DNA of 64,000 bases from Palaemon carinicauda (GCF_036898095.1 NC_090759.1:28000434-28064433), one strand, 5' to 3'; numbered from the stretch's first letter, positions 1 through 12,537 are shown. The notes: generated by a model from the letters alone, not told the origin. Translations and numbers: made by a program.

Positions 1-457
1 TTCGACCCCCCTATTTTGCCTTAAAAATCATGAATTCATCATATACCTCATGTAATGTTCGAGTCTTGATTTTGGCAGTAGGCTATAGGTCTTTTATCTC
101 CAGCATACCATAATTACCAACAAAGTAAGGGTTATGCCTAAGTGCGACAAACAAATGTATAAAACAAATCGGAACAACACCTAAATACTAACATCTGTTT
201 ACAATAACAATTGAGTATTCAGCGTACATTTTCTAGCGAACACTTTAGTTGCAAACAGACGATTATCATCACCGCCTAATAGCTTTCAAAAACAAGCAAA
301 CACTACAAGTAGCAAACAAAATTAGTTCATCGTTTTGAGTAACAAATTACCATTACTGGTAATTGCAGGTAATTACGGTGATTATAATTACCCGTTATGC
401 TAATAATTTTTTTCCTCACAATAATTATGAATAAGAATTTACTCATAACCCATCAAG

Positions 458-626
458 ATGTCTACCAAGAAATATAAAAAATTTACAGCAAAATTCAAGC
501 TTCAAGTTATTGCAGCCGCTGTCCGCTGAAACAAATAACGTTCAAGCCGTAAAAGTGTTTGGAATTACCGAAACTAGCGTTCGAACTTGGAGAAAAAAAA
601 ATGTGGATTTAATTAAGAAAAATTTT
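458..626 (+). pseudogene. Broken helix-turn-helix (psq/BrkDBD-type) domain of a pogo-like transposase
   Basis: The frame from the ATG at 458 reads MSTKKYKKFTAKFKLQVIAA and stops at 527-529. Reading continues in the +1 frame with NNVQAVKVFGITETSVRTWR. Together these resemble the N-terminal HTH of pogo-type transposases and POGK-like proteins: a basic start, a KFKLxVI helix, an N-x-AxxxFGI turn and a VRxWRKK recognition helix. A single frameshift breaks it and no CENP-B or DDE domain follows. The family call rests on the motif pattern only. Confidence 0.5.
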
Positions 627-894
627 TGCGGTTTATTGATAATGTCAATTAATATACCATACCAAGTAAAATAAAATGAGCATAATTTTTTCATTAACCA
701 TATCACGTTATAACATACGCAACCCGACTGTTTGCTAGCTTCATACCTGCTGCGTTATGGTAAAGTCATTACTCGTAGCGGAAAAAAACTATTTATGATG
801 GTTTAGGAAATAAAATCCATGCTAATAATATGCCTGGTGTTAAATGAACATGGTTAGATGGTTAGTACTGTATATATCGGCCTAGCCCATGTTT

Positions 895-1011
895 ACCTAC
901 CGGTAGGTAACCTTATATACGTGTAAGTATAGCCTACGATTACCTACCGGTAGGTAGCATAGCCTAGGGTAATGTTCGCGTAGGCCTAGCTTATGTTTAC
1001 CTACCGGTAGG
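895..1011. repeat. Three copies of a CCGGTAGG palindrome
   Basis: The perfect 14-bp palindrome ACCTACCGGTAGGT occurs at 895-908 and 942-955. A copy differing at its last base is at 999-1012. Spacing is about 47 and 57 bp. They lie in the subterminal part of the pogo-like element, where transposase-binding repeats are often found; that role is inference. Confidence 0.6.
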
Positions 1012-1647
1012 CCAGAAATTTTTACTTTTTCAAATATATATCTCGTGTAATGTTCGACCCTTACTTTTTTAACTGAAAAATAGGCCTTCAAAAATCGAAC
1101 ATTACACGAGTATATACGGTATTTGTCATTTTGTGAGCGTAGGTTGTGAATTAGAACAATTAAAAACAGTTTTCCACTGTAATATACTGTTTTTAGGTGT
1201 TTTTTCAGGGGGTGGGAATGGATTTTTTTTTTTTTTTTAGTTATTTTATATGGGAGAAATTATCCGAGATACAAGCGAATTGACATACGAGCTCAAGTCC
1301 CGGAACGCATAAAGCTTTTATCTCAAGGTATTACTTATATAGAGTGGACTCTAAAAATGTGTCTGTGATAAAGAGAAAGAAAAGGAGTTCTGGTGAAAAT
1401 ACAAATCAAACTTACTCACTTTTGTCTCCTAGTATCATGAAGGTTACTAGATTAGTGTTTAGTGCAAGTGATAATTTATATGAGACAGCATAAATTTCAG
1501 CTTAAATCACAATTTGCTTCTTTAATGGCTTTCTAATTCTATGCAATCAACTGCTTCTGTTATTTCTGAATTCTCTCATACTTACACTTTAAAGAATAGT
1601 GCATCCTTTTCAGATGCCGAGTCTTCTATGGGTGTTATTACTAGCCT

Positions 1648-1900
1648 AAAATGACAAATTTGAAAGTAATTTGTATTTTTCCTGACTATACAAACTAGAG
1701 TTCTTTACATAGAAGAAATTAGCACAAGCTGGCATAGAGTTATAAGAACTTTTAATGAGGTACATGATCAGCAACCATTCCTTCAGATTGTTACTAATGC
1801 TAGTTTAGAAAAGTACTGCCCCCTGCTCACTCATACCTTCTTCACTTTGATCGCAAGTAGGTAAAACCATAGTTAAGTGAATTGCCTTTAAGCAAATTTT
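1648..1900 (-). mobile_element. DIRS right inverted terminal repeat, decayed
   Basis: The sequence starting TGACAAATTTGAAAGTAATT and then a TATACAAACTAGAG stretch matches the right terminus of the DIRS copies at 21912 and 30301. These share TTTGTATTTTTCCTAACCAT and ACAAAC...TCTTTACATAG. Similarity fades after about 1760. It could be the right end of a decayed element whose left repeat is at 5950-6112. Confidence 0.5.
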
Positions 1901-2031
1901 TCCAACAGGAATTCATGGTAAGTCTGTCTAATGTTGAGCTACGATTGAAATGGATTTTATAAATTTTTGTGTCTTATTTAAATAACACTAAGGAAACAGA
2001 TTTTGGTCTCTTCATCTATATATACGTATTG

Positions 2032-2156
<125 letters not shown>

Positions 2157-2559
2157 CATAGACCGTATACTATACAAAAACAAATCTTTGTAAAGCAAAT
2201 CTATACTGCTTAAAATATGACAGAAAATATTTCCGATAGTTAGGCTATTCACTTCTCTGCCAATAAACGAACCCAGCTTACGTGTGAAAACCTTGAACAC
2301 CCACTGGGGAAAAATAAAGCTTTTATATATACTGTTACCAAAAAATGATGCTTTAGTATACCATCATCAACACTACCATTAATATTATCAAAAGGTTAGA
2401 AAAGGATGAAGATTGCCGAGAACGTAACCACAATTCTGTTTTACATTTTATCAGCTGGACTCGCATAGGTAAAAGTTGATTTCACTGTTCATTTGGAATT
2501 TTTCCTTAAGTAGGCTATTTACAATTAAATTATGTTAATAAAATGTAAGGTTTTATCGT

Positions 2560-2757
2560 TTGATTACATTTATTATCAGGCACCATACCTAGGGCTACCA
2601 ATATACTTGAAGAGACAATAGATTTGATAAGTTTTGTGGTGCTTGACTCGCAGACTTTGATAAGCTTCGCAGATACAGAAAAATTATTTCTAAAAACTAG
2701 CGAATGCATAAACGGGGAATCGCACAATTCGAACATGCATGATTCGGGACCGTGATG
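2560..2757. mobile_element. Solo end of a Tigger-like element
   Basis: The segment ending GATTCGGGACCGTGATGTAC matches the right end of the complete element at 34965-37812. The two share GGTGCTTGACTCGC, AATTATTT...AAAAACTA and GGAATCGC. The opposite end was not found, so this is a fragment or a deleted copy. Confidence 0.55.
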
Positions 2758-3784
2758 TACATTTATTAACCCAATTTTAATGTATATATTTTTATATAAG
2801 AAATCACAAAACCAGTCATAGTTACTACCATTGTAACAATGTTTTCAAGTGTTTGTTTACATGGAAGTACAGTAGTGTTGCCAAATGCTCTTGATCAAAT
2901 TTTGGTAGAGAAATAAAATTCCGGTAATTTCAAAATTCCTCATGTATAGATTTTCTAACAAAATTAATTATTGATAAAACAAGGAATTCCCTAGAAATTT
3001 CGCAATGTGGAATATTTTTTCTGTTTAACTCTAGGTCTAGTTACTTAATAGCTAATGTGGTAACACTGCACTCAACTTGCAGCGCGATGTTTTTACAAGG
3101 TTCTGTTCAGCAAAAACAATCTGTATTATTTCGGTATTAAGTGTTTACCAAAATATTGCTTTATTGGGAAATATCAGCAAAATATGAGAAAATAGATAAA
3201 TATTGCATAAACAACTAAAGCAACCTAGCGTCATCTGCTTGGATAACCTTAGTTGCTATGTGTGTGCGTATAGATGGCGGCTTTGGAAACTTGGCAAGTA
3301 AATAGCTGTTCACCAAAATAAAAATAAATACAGTATCTTGTTACCTACATTAATTAAAGAAAGGGCATTTATTTATTACATAAGAATGATATTTATAGAC
3401 TTATTCTGTCTAGCGAGTGTGAGTGTTTGTATGTCATTACTGGGATGTTTGAGAATTGTCAAACGCCCCTACACAAATTTATCTGTGTTAAGATGCAGGA
3501 TGATTTTGGGGAGTATTTTTCAGGAAAAAAGTGCGTTTTATGATATGGGAAATACGGTCTTCTGTCTTTAAAAAACTATATTTATTGAAGTGACTATGTT
3601 ATTTCGCAATAATTCCACGATACATAGCCATCGAAAGATATAAAAATTCTTGTCAGTAATAATGGAGTTGATGTTATTCAGAAATGTAATGCAAATATCA
3701 ATTAGTTTCCTTTAACACATAAAGTATTCTATAATGTATGATTTATAAGCTATATGAAAACTGATGACAAAAACATTTCTGTTC

Positions 3785-3786
<2 letters not shown>

Positions 3787-3838
<52 letters not shown>

Positions 3839-3860
3839 AGTGTGCGTGTGTGTGTGTATT
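3787..3860. repeat. (GA)n then (GT)n microsatellite
   Basis: About 48 bp of GA repeat is followed by a short GTGTGCGTGTGTGTGTG tract. Confidence 0.95.
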
Positions 3861-4186
3861 AGTCACATGGTTTGTTTGTTCCTGTGTAATTCTATGTTGC
3901 GTGTGACTGTTACTATGAACTGGATAATTCCTGTTTCCGGTATTTCCCATCCTTGGAAATAGAGACTGCGCATGCAAGAACATAAATTCCCATCGCTTTC
4001 GTATATATTGCCTGGAATATACATCCGAGCGGGTGCTCTTTAATACTGTTTAGAATATCAATAAATGGAAATAATGACAGTAGGCTAACTTTTACTTGTG
4101 AAAACAACAAACAATACTAGAGTAATAGGAAATAATATAAGACATGATGATGATGATATTTTGTAGAAATGATACATACATATACT

Positions 4187-4452
4187 AAGGCACTTCCCCC
4201 AATTTTGGGGGGTAGCCGACATCAAACAAATGAAAAAAAGGGGACCTTTCCTCTCTACATTCCTCCCAGCTTGACAAGGGACTCAACCGAGTTTGGCTGG
4301 TACTGCTAGGGTGCCACAGCCCACCCTCCCCCGTTATCCACCACAGATGAAGCTTCATAATGCTGAATCCCCTACTGCTGCTACCTCTGCGGTCATCCAA
4401 GGCGACCATAGGAAGCAGTAGGGCCTACCGGAACTGCATCACAATCGCTCGA
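4187..4452 (-). mobile_element. 5'-truncated RTE-like LINE, 3' end only
   Basis: The reverse complement matches the end of the LINE at 62097-63818. It covers the last codons of the ORF (GCGATTGTGATGCAGTTCCG), the stop, then the 3' UTR with the GAAGCTTCATCTGTGGTGG-like block and the terminal CCAAAATTGGGGGAAGTG. It retains only about 265 bp, as expected for abortive target-primed reverse transcription. This second copy confirms the family's 3' end. Confidence 0.8.
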
Positions 4453-4726
4453 TAGTTGAGAAAAAATGAATAAAATAGGAAAAAACAAATATTGTGTTAA
4501 CAATTTGCATTACTTAAAACTTTTTGCTTATGTTATGGGGGAGACTTGTGGGAGCCAGAGGCGGAGAATTGAAGAACACTATGTAATGAGTGTGTGATTT
4601 GAATTTATTATGCCAACATAAAAACACACTAAAATTAACCTTACAAAATTGTAAATAATGATTAGAATCTCAAGTATTTTGGTTGTTGGTGGGATGAGAT
4701 GTGAGCATTCTTACGTCTCTTAAGCT

Positions 4727-4740
4727 GGGGGGGGGGGGGG
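4727..4740. repeat. Poly-G run (14 G)
   Basis: Homopolymer run. The surrounding 4453-5050 interval holds nothing recognisable apart from AT-rich sequence. Confidence 0.95.
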
Positions 4741-5049
4741 TTGAGTCATGCTTCAGGTAGGGCATGTCATCACTGACTTGTGTGTGGTGTGATTCTACTA
4801 TGGTAACAAAAACAGATTAAAATAGCTCTTACACAATCAGAAATAAAGGCTAGAATCCTTAAGACTTTGTTGGTTGACTGAAGAAAGGAGGAGGGGCTAA
4901 TATTACGGAGAAGAGATTTTTTAGTAAAATTTCATTGGTGTGAATAGTCTGCGATATATGCCCATGTGCTATACTCTTTGGTAGCATAAACAAGTTATAA
5001 TAGTAATTTTAACCTGCATATATTAAAATTTGTTGCTTAGCTTGCAATA

Positions 5050-5807
5050 ATGAATAATATTAATGATGATGACTTATCCGGACATCACAGTCTGTATCAC
5101 CAGGCACATTTTTGACGTATAACATCATCATCATTGCGAAGGGGTTAAGACCGAAACCATGAGGCGCAGGTCCTGAAGGGCATGGCCTCGCTAAGCTCCA
5201 TGAGCTTTGTTGTGCCCCAAGAAGCATGATGCAGGAAATAACCCTTAAGAATTATAGCCTACGAGTAGTTTCTCTCAGAGGTAGAAACCATGAGGCACAA
5301 TTCACAAAGGTCTAGCAAGAAGTCAGCAGTCATCACCATCTGTGGCAAAGACAGCAAAGGAAGTTGCATACGAGACTAGTTTTGTACCCTGAGGGTGCGG
5401 CAGTGATGAGTAGGAACTACAAGCAGTCCCTAAACTCCTTCGTCGCCAAGCTCCAAAGAGTAAGTGTGGGGCATGGATAAATCCAGCTTCCGCCGGAGGA
5501 ATCTCTGGCCGAAGCTAGTTTCTGGGGTCACCACAAAGGGATCACTCTGACTGGAAACCCTGAAGGAAACTAGTCTGCCACTGCTCTCATTCCTACGCCG
5601 AAGCTGCAGGAACGAAGGTGAGCAGAAGTAGAGAGCGCTGCAGAAAAATGCAACAATATCGGAACCATTCATTAACAGGGAGACCTGAGAGCCCCAAGGA
5701 AGGAAAATTTGCGGAAATGGAAGAGACTCCCCTCGGAGGTGGGCACCATTGCTTTGCTTAAGGAAGTAACGTAGTTCACACAAAAGGAAATCTGGGGTCA
5801 CCGTTTA

Positions 5808-5838
<31 letters not shown>

Positions 5839-6112
5839 GGAAATTTTTTAACTATTAGGCCTGTTGCTTTGAATCATAAACCAGTTAAAAGGTTTTAACA
5901 GGAGAGCAGGATTACGTTTTTACATAACCAAAATAAAAAGTTTTGATTATTTACTGGTGCTTGTTGAGTCGGGTGGTTGGTCTACCCCGCTAGCCCCTTA
6001 CGTTAACTAGCGCAGGATAGTTACATCTCGCAAAAGCTTTAACAGCTGGTTTAAGCTATCGCTAAAATAATACACCTATGAAAAGAGCATAAGGTTTGTA
6101 CATAGTACCAGA
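5050..6112 (-). mobile_element. DIRS left terminal repeat with probable Gag remnant
   Basis: Positions 5950-6112 resemble the left inverted terminal repeat of copy F at 43640-43836. Both have a CGCTAG block, a GTTACA/GTTACACCTCGCAA block, TTTAACA-CTGGTTT, and a terminal GCATAAGGTTTGTA...CAGAACA. Positions 5430-5801 on the minus strand stay open for 123 codons next to it, where Gag would begin, but I cannot align this reading to the other Gags. With the fragment at 1648 it may delimit one decayed 4.5-kb element (J). The repeat is moderately supported; the Gag assignment is weak. Confidence 0.45.
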
Positions 6113-6626
6113 ACAAATATAAATTAGTCAATTACTCTTTTAGAAGCATTTACTATGTACAAATACTATAGGAATTCGCGACACATATGTAAGCTAGCTC
6201 ACTAACAGTAGCAAGAGTAGCTGACCAAAAAACAAAGGAGTAATGGGAATAGGTCTCATGAGCTGGATACCTTGGTTATTTACATTGGACATCAGAACTA
6301 GTTCTTATCTAGGGGACTTACTGTGCCTCACTTCTTCCTTTAATTAAAGGCACCAATCAAAGAAATAAAATAAATAGAACCAAAAGAATGCATGAAATGA
6401 AAACTAAGGGGAAAAAAATGTGGGAAAACTTTGAACTTAAACAGGTCAAGTCTGTGTGTGCACAATAAACTATCAGTTTTCCACTTAAGGAACCAGATAA
6501 ACAAGAACCAACTGACATTTAGAGCAGTTCTTCTATCATTTTGTTATGGGGTCAGATTCAAGCACTTGCATTAATATGCTATGTAAGAGCAACTGATTTG
6601 TAAGGAAAACTCATACTTGAAATATG
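6113..6626. other. No recognisable feature
   Basis: AT-rich sequence between DIRS copies J and C. I see no coding signal, repeat or RNA motif. Confidence 0.5.
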
Positions 6627-6960
6627 TTATTTTCCTTAGTAAAATAAATTTTTGAATATACTTACCCGATGATCATGTAGCTGTCAACTCTGTTGCCCGA
6701 CAGAAATCTAAGGTCGGGATACGCCAGCGATCGCTATACAGGTGGGGGTGTACACAACAGCGCCATCTGTGAGCAGGTACTCAAGTACTTCTTGTCAACA
6801 AGAACTCAATTTTCTCCTCGGTCCACTGGTTCTCTATGGGGAGGAAGGGAGGGTCCTTAAATTCATGATCATCGGGTAAGTATATTCAAAAATTTATTTT
6901 ACTAAGGAAAATAACATTTTTCAATATTAATCTTACCCGATGATCATGTAGCTGATTCAC
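6627..6960 (-). repeat. DIRS C right terminal repeat and internal complementary region
   Basis: Outer part 6627-6680 (TTATTTTCCTTAGTAAAATA...CGATGATCATG) is mirrored at 6866-6918. Directly after it comes ATTTTTCAATATTAATCTTA (6920-6939), which equals the outermost sequence of the opposite end at 12984-13002. This arrangement is the DIRS internal complementary region, thought to template terminal-repeat completion in a circular intermediate. Confidence 0.8.
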
Positions 6961-7218
6961 ACCCAGGGTGGTGGGTGGAGACCAGCATACATGTTAACAT
7001 TAGAAGCTAAGTATCCCGTATCTCATTTTAGCAGTTATTCAAAATAACAAACATAAAATAAATAAGTACCTGGTAAGGAAGTCGACTTGAACCATTACTC
7101 TGCCTTTTTAAGTACGTCTTCCTTACTGAGCCTAGCGATCCTCTTAGGATGCTGAGCGACTCCTAGGTGCTGAAGTATGAAGGGCTGCAACCCATACTAA
7201 AGGACCTCATCACAACCT

Positions 7219-8480
7219 CTAATCTAGGCGCTTCTCAAGAAAGAATTTGACCACCCGCCAAATCAACCAGGATGCGGAAGGCTTCTTAGCCTTCCGGACA
7301 ACCCAAAAATATTTCAAGAGAAAGATTAAAAAGGTTCTGGAATTAGGGAATTGTAGTGGTGGAGCCCCCACCACTACTGCACTCGTTGCTACGAATGGTC
7401 CCAGAGTGTAGCAGTTCTCGTAAAGAGACTGGACATTCTTAAGATAAAAGACGCGAACACTGATTAGCTTTTCCAAAAGGTTGCGTCGAATATATTTTGC
7501 AGAGATCTATTTTGTTTAAAGGTCACGGAAGTTGTGACAGCTCTAACTTCGTGTGTCCTTACCTTCAGCCAAGCTTGGTCTTCCTCATTCAGAAGGGAAT
7601 GAGCTTCTCGTATTAACAGTCTGAAAATAATAGGATAAAGAATTCTCTGACATAGGCAAAGATGAATTCTTAACTGAACACCATAAAGCTTCAGACGGGC
7701 CTCGTAAAGGTTTTTAAAATAGAACTTAAGAGCTCTTACAGGACATAATACTCTTTCTAGTTCATTTCCAACCATACGATAAGTTTGGAATATCGAACGA
7801 TATTGGTCAAGGCCGAGAAGGCAGCTTGTGTTTGGCTAGAAAACCAAGATGTAGAACATGTAGCCGTTTCGGATGAAAATCCGATGTTCTTGCTGAAGGC
7901 ATGAATCTCACTGACTCTTTTAGCTGTGGTTAAGCATATCAGGAAAAGAGTCTTAAAGGTGAGATCTTTCAGGGAGGCTGATTGAAGTGGTTCGAACCTG
8001 TCTAACATAAGGAATCTTAGAAACACGTCTAAATTCCAACCAGGTGTAACCAAACGACGCTCCTTCGTGGTCTCAAAAGACTTAAGGAGGTCCTGTAGAT
8101 CTTTATTGTTGGAAAGATCTAAGCCTCTGTGACGGAAGACTGATGCCAACATGCTTCTGTAACCCTTGAAAGTGGGAGCTGAAAGAGATCGCTCTTTCCT
8201 CAGATATAAGAGGAAGTCAGCTATTTGAGTTACAGAGGTACTGGTCGAGGATACGGATACTGACTTGCACCAGTTTCGGAAGATTTCCCATTTCGATTGG
8301 TAGACTCTAAGGGTGGATGTTCTCCTTGCTCTAACAATCGCTCTGGTTGCCTCCTTCGAAAAACCTCTAGTTCTCGAGAGTCTTTCGATACTCTGAAGGC
8401 AGTGAGACGAAGAGCGTGGAGGCCTTGGAGTACCTTCTTACGCGTGGCAGACGTAGCAGGTCCACCCTTAGGGGAAGAGT
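7219..8480 (-). pseudogene. DIRS C tyrosine recombinase remnant
   Basis: Reading the minus strand from about 8200 down, the frame at 7757-8152 has TTAKRVSEIHAFS, the first catalytic Arg block of DIRS recombinases (copy A has SAKRVSELHGLS). The frame at 7464-7775 has HEVRAVTTSVTFKQNRSLQN, the HxxR box. The catalytic Tyr region follows near 7470. Several frame changes separate the blocks, so it cannot make a full recombinase. The enzyme would integrate a circular cDNA by site-specific recombination; that is family knowledge. Confidence 0.8.
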
Positions 8481-8973
8481 TCTGGGAACGTCTACTAGCC
8501 ATCGAAGTACCTCGGTAAGTTATTCTCTCGCGGGCCAGAGGGAAGCAACTAGTGTCAACTTTGTCCCATCGTGAGAGGCGAACTTCTGCAGTACCTTGTT
8601 GACAATCTAGAACGGAGGGAATGCATATAGATCTAGATGAGACTAATCTAGTAGAAAGGCATCTAAAAGAACCACTGCTGGGTCCGGGATAGGTAAGCAA
8701 AGTATTGAGAGCCTCTTGGACATTGAGGTTGCGAAGAGATCTATGGTTGGCTGGCCCCAGGTGACCCAAAGTCTCTTGCATACATCTTTGTGGAGGGTCC
8801 AATATGTTGGAATTATTGTCCCTTCCTACTGAGACAATCTGCTAAGACATTCAAGTTGCCTTGGAAGAAACTTGTTACTAGTGAAAAGTCTAGACCTGTT
8901 GAACAGGAGAGGAGGTCACTTGCGAACTCGCACCATGTCAGAGAGTAGGTCCCTCCTTGCTAGGAGATGAACA

Positions 8974-9480
8974 TCAAAGCAGGGAGTTGTCCGTGTTCAC
9001 CTCCACTACTTTGCCTTGAAGGAGAGACCTGAAGCTTTTCCAGGTCAGACGTACTGCCAGAAGCTTCTTGCAGTTAAAATGCATTGTCCTTTGACTCGAG
9101 TTCCATAATCCCGAGCATTCCCTACCACCTAAGGTCGCACCCCAGCCTACGTCCGATGCGTCTGAGAAGAGAACGTGGTTGGGAGTCTGAACAGTCAGGG
9201 GAAGACCCAATAAAAGGTTGATAAAGTCCTTTCATCAAGTCAGACCAGACTTATCTTCCGGAAACCGGGATCGAGACCGCTTCTAGCGTCTTGTCCTTTT
9301 CCAGTGAAGAGCTAGATGAAACCGAAGAGGACGGAGGTGTAGTCTTCCAAGTGACACCAATTGAACCACGGATGACAGTGTCCTAACCAGACTCATCCAC
9401 AGCCTGACAGGGCCGTGTTCCTTCTTCAGCATCTTCTGGATGGATAGCAGGGCTGGGGGTTGATCGTCTTGTTCAGCCAT
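8974..9480 (-). pseudogene. DIRS C RNase H and RT-thumb remnant
   Basis: 9283-9480 encodes the RT thumb/connection segment (LVSLGRLHLRPLRFHL). 8974-9210 encodes the RNase H start (VLFSDASDVGWGATLGG) with the first catalytic Asp and the later VNTDN Asp. The Glu-bearing helix reads KKLLAV instead of LELRA, so the catalytic Glu is lost. The RT palm (LDLKDAYF, YLDDW) is absent: Gag sequence begins directly upstream at about 9490, implying a deletion of roughly 0.8 kb relative to copy A. Confidence 0.75.
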
Positions 9481-9489
9481 GTCCTCATC

Positions 9490-11610
9490 AGAGGGTTCCT
9501 CATCCGAAACTGATGAGGAAACGGCAACGGAGTGGGCAACGTCTGACTCGCTGAATCCGGTCGCACTGGTGGATGCGTGACGGAGCCGGACACAAGATCA
9601 TGGTACTGCTGCACAGTCTGTGAACTGTCAACCATGGGGATGCGAGGAAGTACAGCGACAACCCGAAACTGTCTAGACTGTCTGGGTAGTGCAGACAACC
9701 CCTTATCGGGTTGCTGAGGTTGCCGCACTGCGTCACAACAAGTCACCTCTGCTGGTTGTTGAACGTCTTCCCAGTGACACACTGAACGTCCACAACCACC
9801 TCCGAGAGTAGCTTAACGTCAACGTGCGACTGGCAACCCACACTGGGTCGCACCGGTGGAGGAACCATCTCAACTGGCGGACGTGAGTAGGATACCTCAG
9901 CGTCAACAGGGCGTACAACCAACCGGTAGGAAGGTCGTTGGCAAGAAGTTTCTTCTCCGTAAAAAAAAAAAAATCCTCTATCAAGGACTAAGCTTGGACT
10001 GCATGTCTTGCAACAAAGCCCAAGGTCTATGGGAGCAGGTGTGGCAACAGACGGGGTTAGCGACTGAAGCGGAACCATTTACCCTCCCTGGAAGCATGTT
10101 ATGCTTTAATTAAAGTCCATAGGAGGCTAAGCAGCTTAAGGCTCCTCTCCAAATGACAGAGTCCTCAAGGGAATATCAGAAGGAGGGAGAACAGCACTTT
10201 CTCATCTACAGGAACCATGTCCGAGAAAAGCTAGGTTATCTCAGTGAGGGTTTCACTGGTGCATAAGCAGCAGACCAGAAGGCAACGTTATGAAACTGCT
10301 TGACAGTCTGTGAACTGTCAAAAACTGAACTGTCAACCCCAACAGGTGCGTGAGGACATACAGCACTGGTGTATTAGTAGCACACCAGAAGGCAATGTCA
10401 TGTAACTGTTAGACAGTCTGTGAGTTGGTAACAACCAAAGCTGTGTGGGGAAGCCTCAACTCCTGACTGACTAGTTTGCTGCGGGCGAGTGGCGGTAACC
10501 ACAGTGTGTTGCTGAGGCTGACACACCGTGTCAAAACACGGCAGCTTGTGGTAGCTCACGCACGGCAACGGAGAGCTCCGTGTGTCTGTGGGAGTCAGCA
10601 TGCGTCTGGCAGGGCCGACTGCGCATGGGTGGAGGAGCTCTCACAACAAGAGTGTGGGAGCAGGCAGCCATGCCGGGCGCACAACCGTGGCAGGCTGTAG
10701 GCCAACGGGTGCATCGTCAACCTTCTCCGCAGTCGGAGTGTGGGAGCTGGCAACAACAAAAGTGGAGTGCTGGTGCGTGGGAGGGACTGCCGTGGGTTGC
10801 GGAGCATGCCGCATTGTGGCAAAACACGGCAGCTTGACAGCACCTTCCCACTGCTGATGCGGTAGCTCACGCATGTCAACGGAGGGTGCAGCATGAACAT
10901 GCGTCTGGCAGGGTCGACTGCGCATCGGTGGTGGAGCTCTCACAGGTGGAGTGTGGGAGCAGGCAGCCGCAGTATCTGCTGAGCGCACAACCGTGGCAGG
11001 TTGTAGGTTAACAGGTGCAGTGTCAACCTTCTCAGCACGATACTCCTGCATGAAGGAAGCAAGCCGAGACTGCATATCTGCAGCATGGACCACTAGGGTC
11101 TATAAAAGACGGCAACAAACAGAGCTACTGTCCGTTGTGACTGAGGGTCTAAAACAGCTGGTGCGGCAACAGACGGAGTTACTGCCTGTTGCGGTACCAC
11201 CTTGCCTCTCTCGGAAGGTGTGCAGTCGTCGAAGACTGCAGCGAGTCCGAACTGACCCAGTGGCTACACCTAGGCCGTTGGACTTGCGCGGAAGGGACCG
11301 ACTTGCACTTAAAAGCTGCAAGATTTGGTCCATGGTTTCTGCGAGAAACCTCTTCCGCAGACGAGAAATAAATGGGCTCTCTCGTCTTTGTGTGGGTGGG
11401 GTGATCACGTCGGCAACGTGTGTAGATACACCCGAAACCACGGAGGGAAACGTCTGTTCGTCGATCAAGGCCTCTGGACCCCATAAGTCCTTCGACATTA
11501 CTTCTCCCCTGGGCTTGGGAGCTTGTAAGAGGTATCGGACTAGGTGAACAACTGGCACGAACAGACGAACCCTCGAACGCAACACTGTAACACTTTGCGC
11601 ATATCACCTT
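9490..11610 (-). pseudogene. DIRS C Gag remnant
   Basis: Several overlapping open stretches, such as 10641-11093 and 11100-11585, are rich in Pro, Ser, Arg, His and Thr and sit in the Gag position. The reading 11100-11585 is basic and has Arg/Ser clusters (RESPFISRLRKRFLAET). Internal duplications of about 95 and 285 bp have expanded the gene. No complete frame is left. Assignment rests on position between left repeat and RT and on composition like the other copies. Confidence 0.55.
10526..11035 (-). repeat. About 285-bp tandem duplication in DIRS C Gag
   Basis: Blocks of 10526-10735 recur at 10812-11035. Both carry AAAACACGGCAGCTTG, GCGTCTGGCAGGG, GACTGCGCAT, GTGTGGGAGCAGGCAGCC and GCGCACAACCGTGGCAGG in the same order. 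The two copies have diverged by substitutions and short indels. Confidence 0.8.
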
Positions 11611-11940
11611 ATCACTTTTGATTTTCTGTTTGCACTTATTTCACTGAACTCGAAATTTTAAGTGATTGTACCTGAAACACGCAATCCTATCCTTCATTAA
11701 AAGGTAGTAATTGCGAAAACAGTTTACAATGCAACAGAAAAACATAATGAAAGATAAAGAATTCAGTGGCTGGAAAAGAGACTAAACACTAGATCAAATA
11801 AACTACGTTTAAAATCTCTCACCGCATAAAGCCTGGGAACAAGAATAAAACTCTAGAAACGTTTTACCTTCTTCCCCTATAGCGACTAGGGAGAAGAGTA
11901 AAAAACGAGAACAACGTTACCCGCTTGAACGAAACGTTTA

Positions 11941-11985
11941 TTCTCCTCTCTCTCCCTCCGTCTCTATCTCTCTCTCTCTCTCTAG
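11941..11985. repeat. TC-rich microsatellite
   Basis: Imperfect (TC)n tract in the presumed leader of DIRS C. Confidence 0.85.
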
Positions 11986-12537
11986 ACTTAGAACCTGAGA
12001 GATGAGCCCAATTATATATCGTTAAAACATATAATTTGTTAAAGGAGAAAAACTGAAAGGTTTCCCAAATAAAAAGTTCCTTTATTAGAATTAAAACCAT
12101 TTAAGCTAAGAAAGAATGAACGAAACGCTAGAATCGGTTTACTCTTACTGCAACGTGAAACCGTGAAAAACTCTCTATCGTAACGATAGAGCTCAAGTTG
12201 AACGTTCTGAACGTCAACAACTGCGGAGACTAAACTAAACGTTAGTTCATCTTTGAAAACAGTACGAGACTATCAAAGAAATTCTTTCAAAAACATTAAA
12301 AATAAAAAAGTATAAATTCTTAAAAGGAAATACGATATGACGGGCTCAATGTTAATTAACTTTGGTTCCAAGTAAGGACCGCCTACTATTAGGAAAGGTC
12401 GCATATAAACAAACAAAAATTAATTTTTTATAAGTTTATAATAAATGGAAAGTTAATCGAAGAGGCCTATAAATGGCGGAGAGATATAAAATAAATAGAT
12501 CTATAACTTGTTAAGCAAAATTACCAAAAACCTAAAC

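Larger units (their letters stand above)
1..1125 (+). mobile_element. Degenerate pogo/Tigger-like DNA transposon
   Basis: Inverted repeats flank this segment: TATACCTCATGTAATGTTCG near 43-62 is matched, inverted, by the sequence around 1096-1116. A further subterminal copy lies near 1040-1057. Between them is a broken DNA-binding domain of pogo type (458-626). The catalytic domain is absent, so this is a nonautonomous or heavily deleted copy. The true left end may lie before position 1. The superfamily is inferred from the HTH remnant and the inverted repeats. Confidence 0.45.

Noticed and set aside
4185..4409. Minus-strand 74-codon frame
   Set aside because: Lies entirely in the 3' UTR of the RTE-like LINE fragment; the homologous region after 63564 is noncoding.
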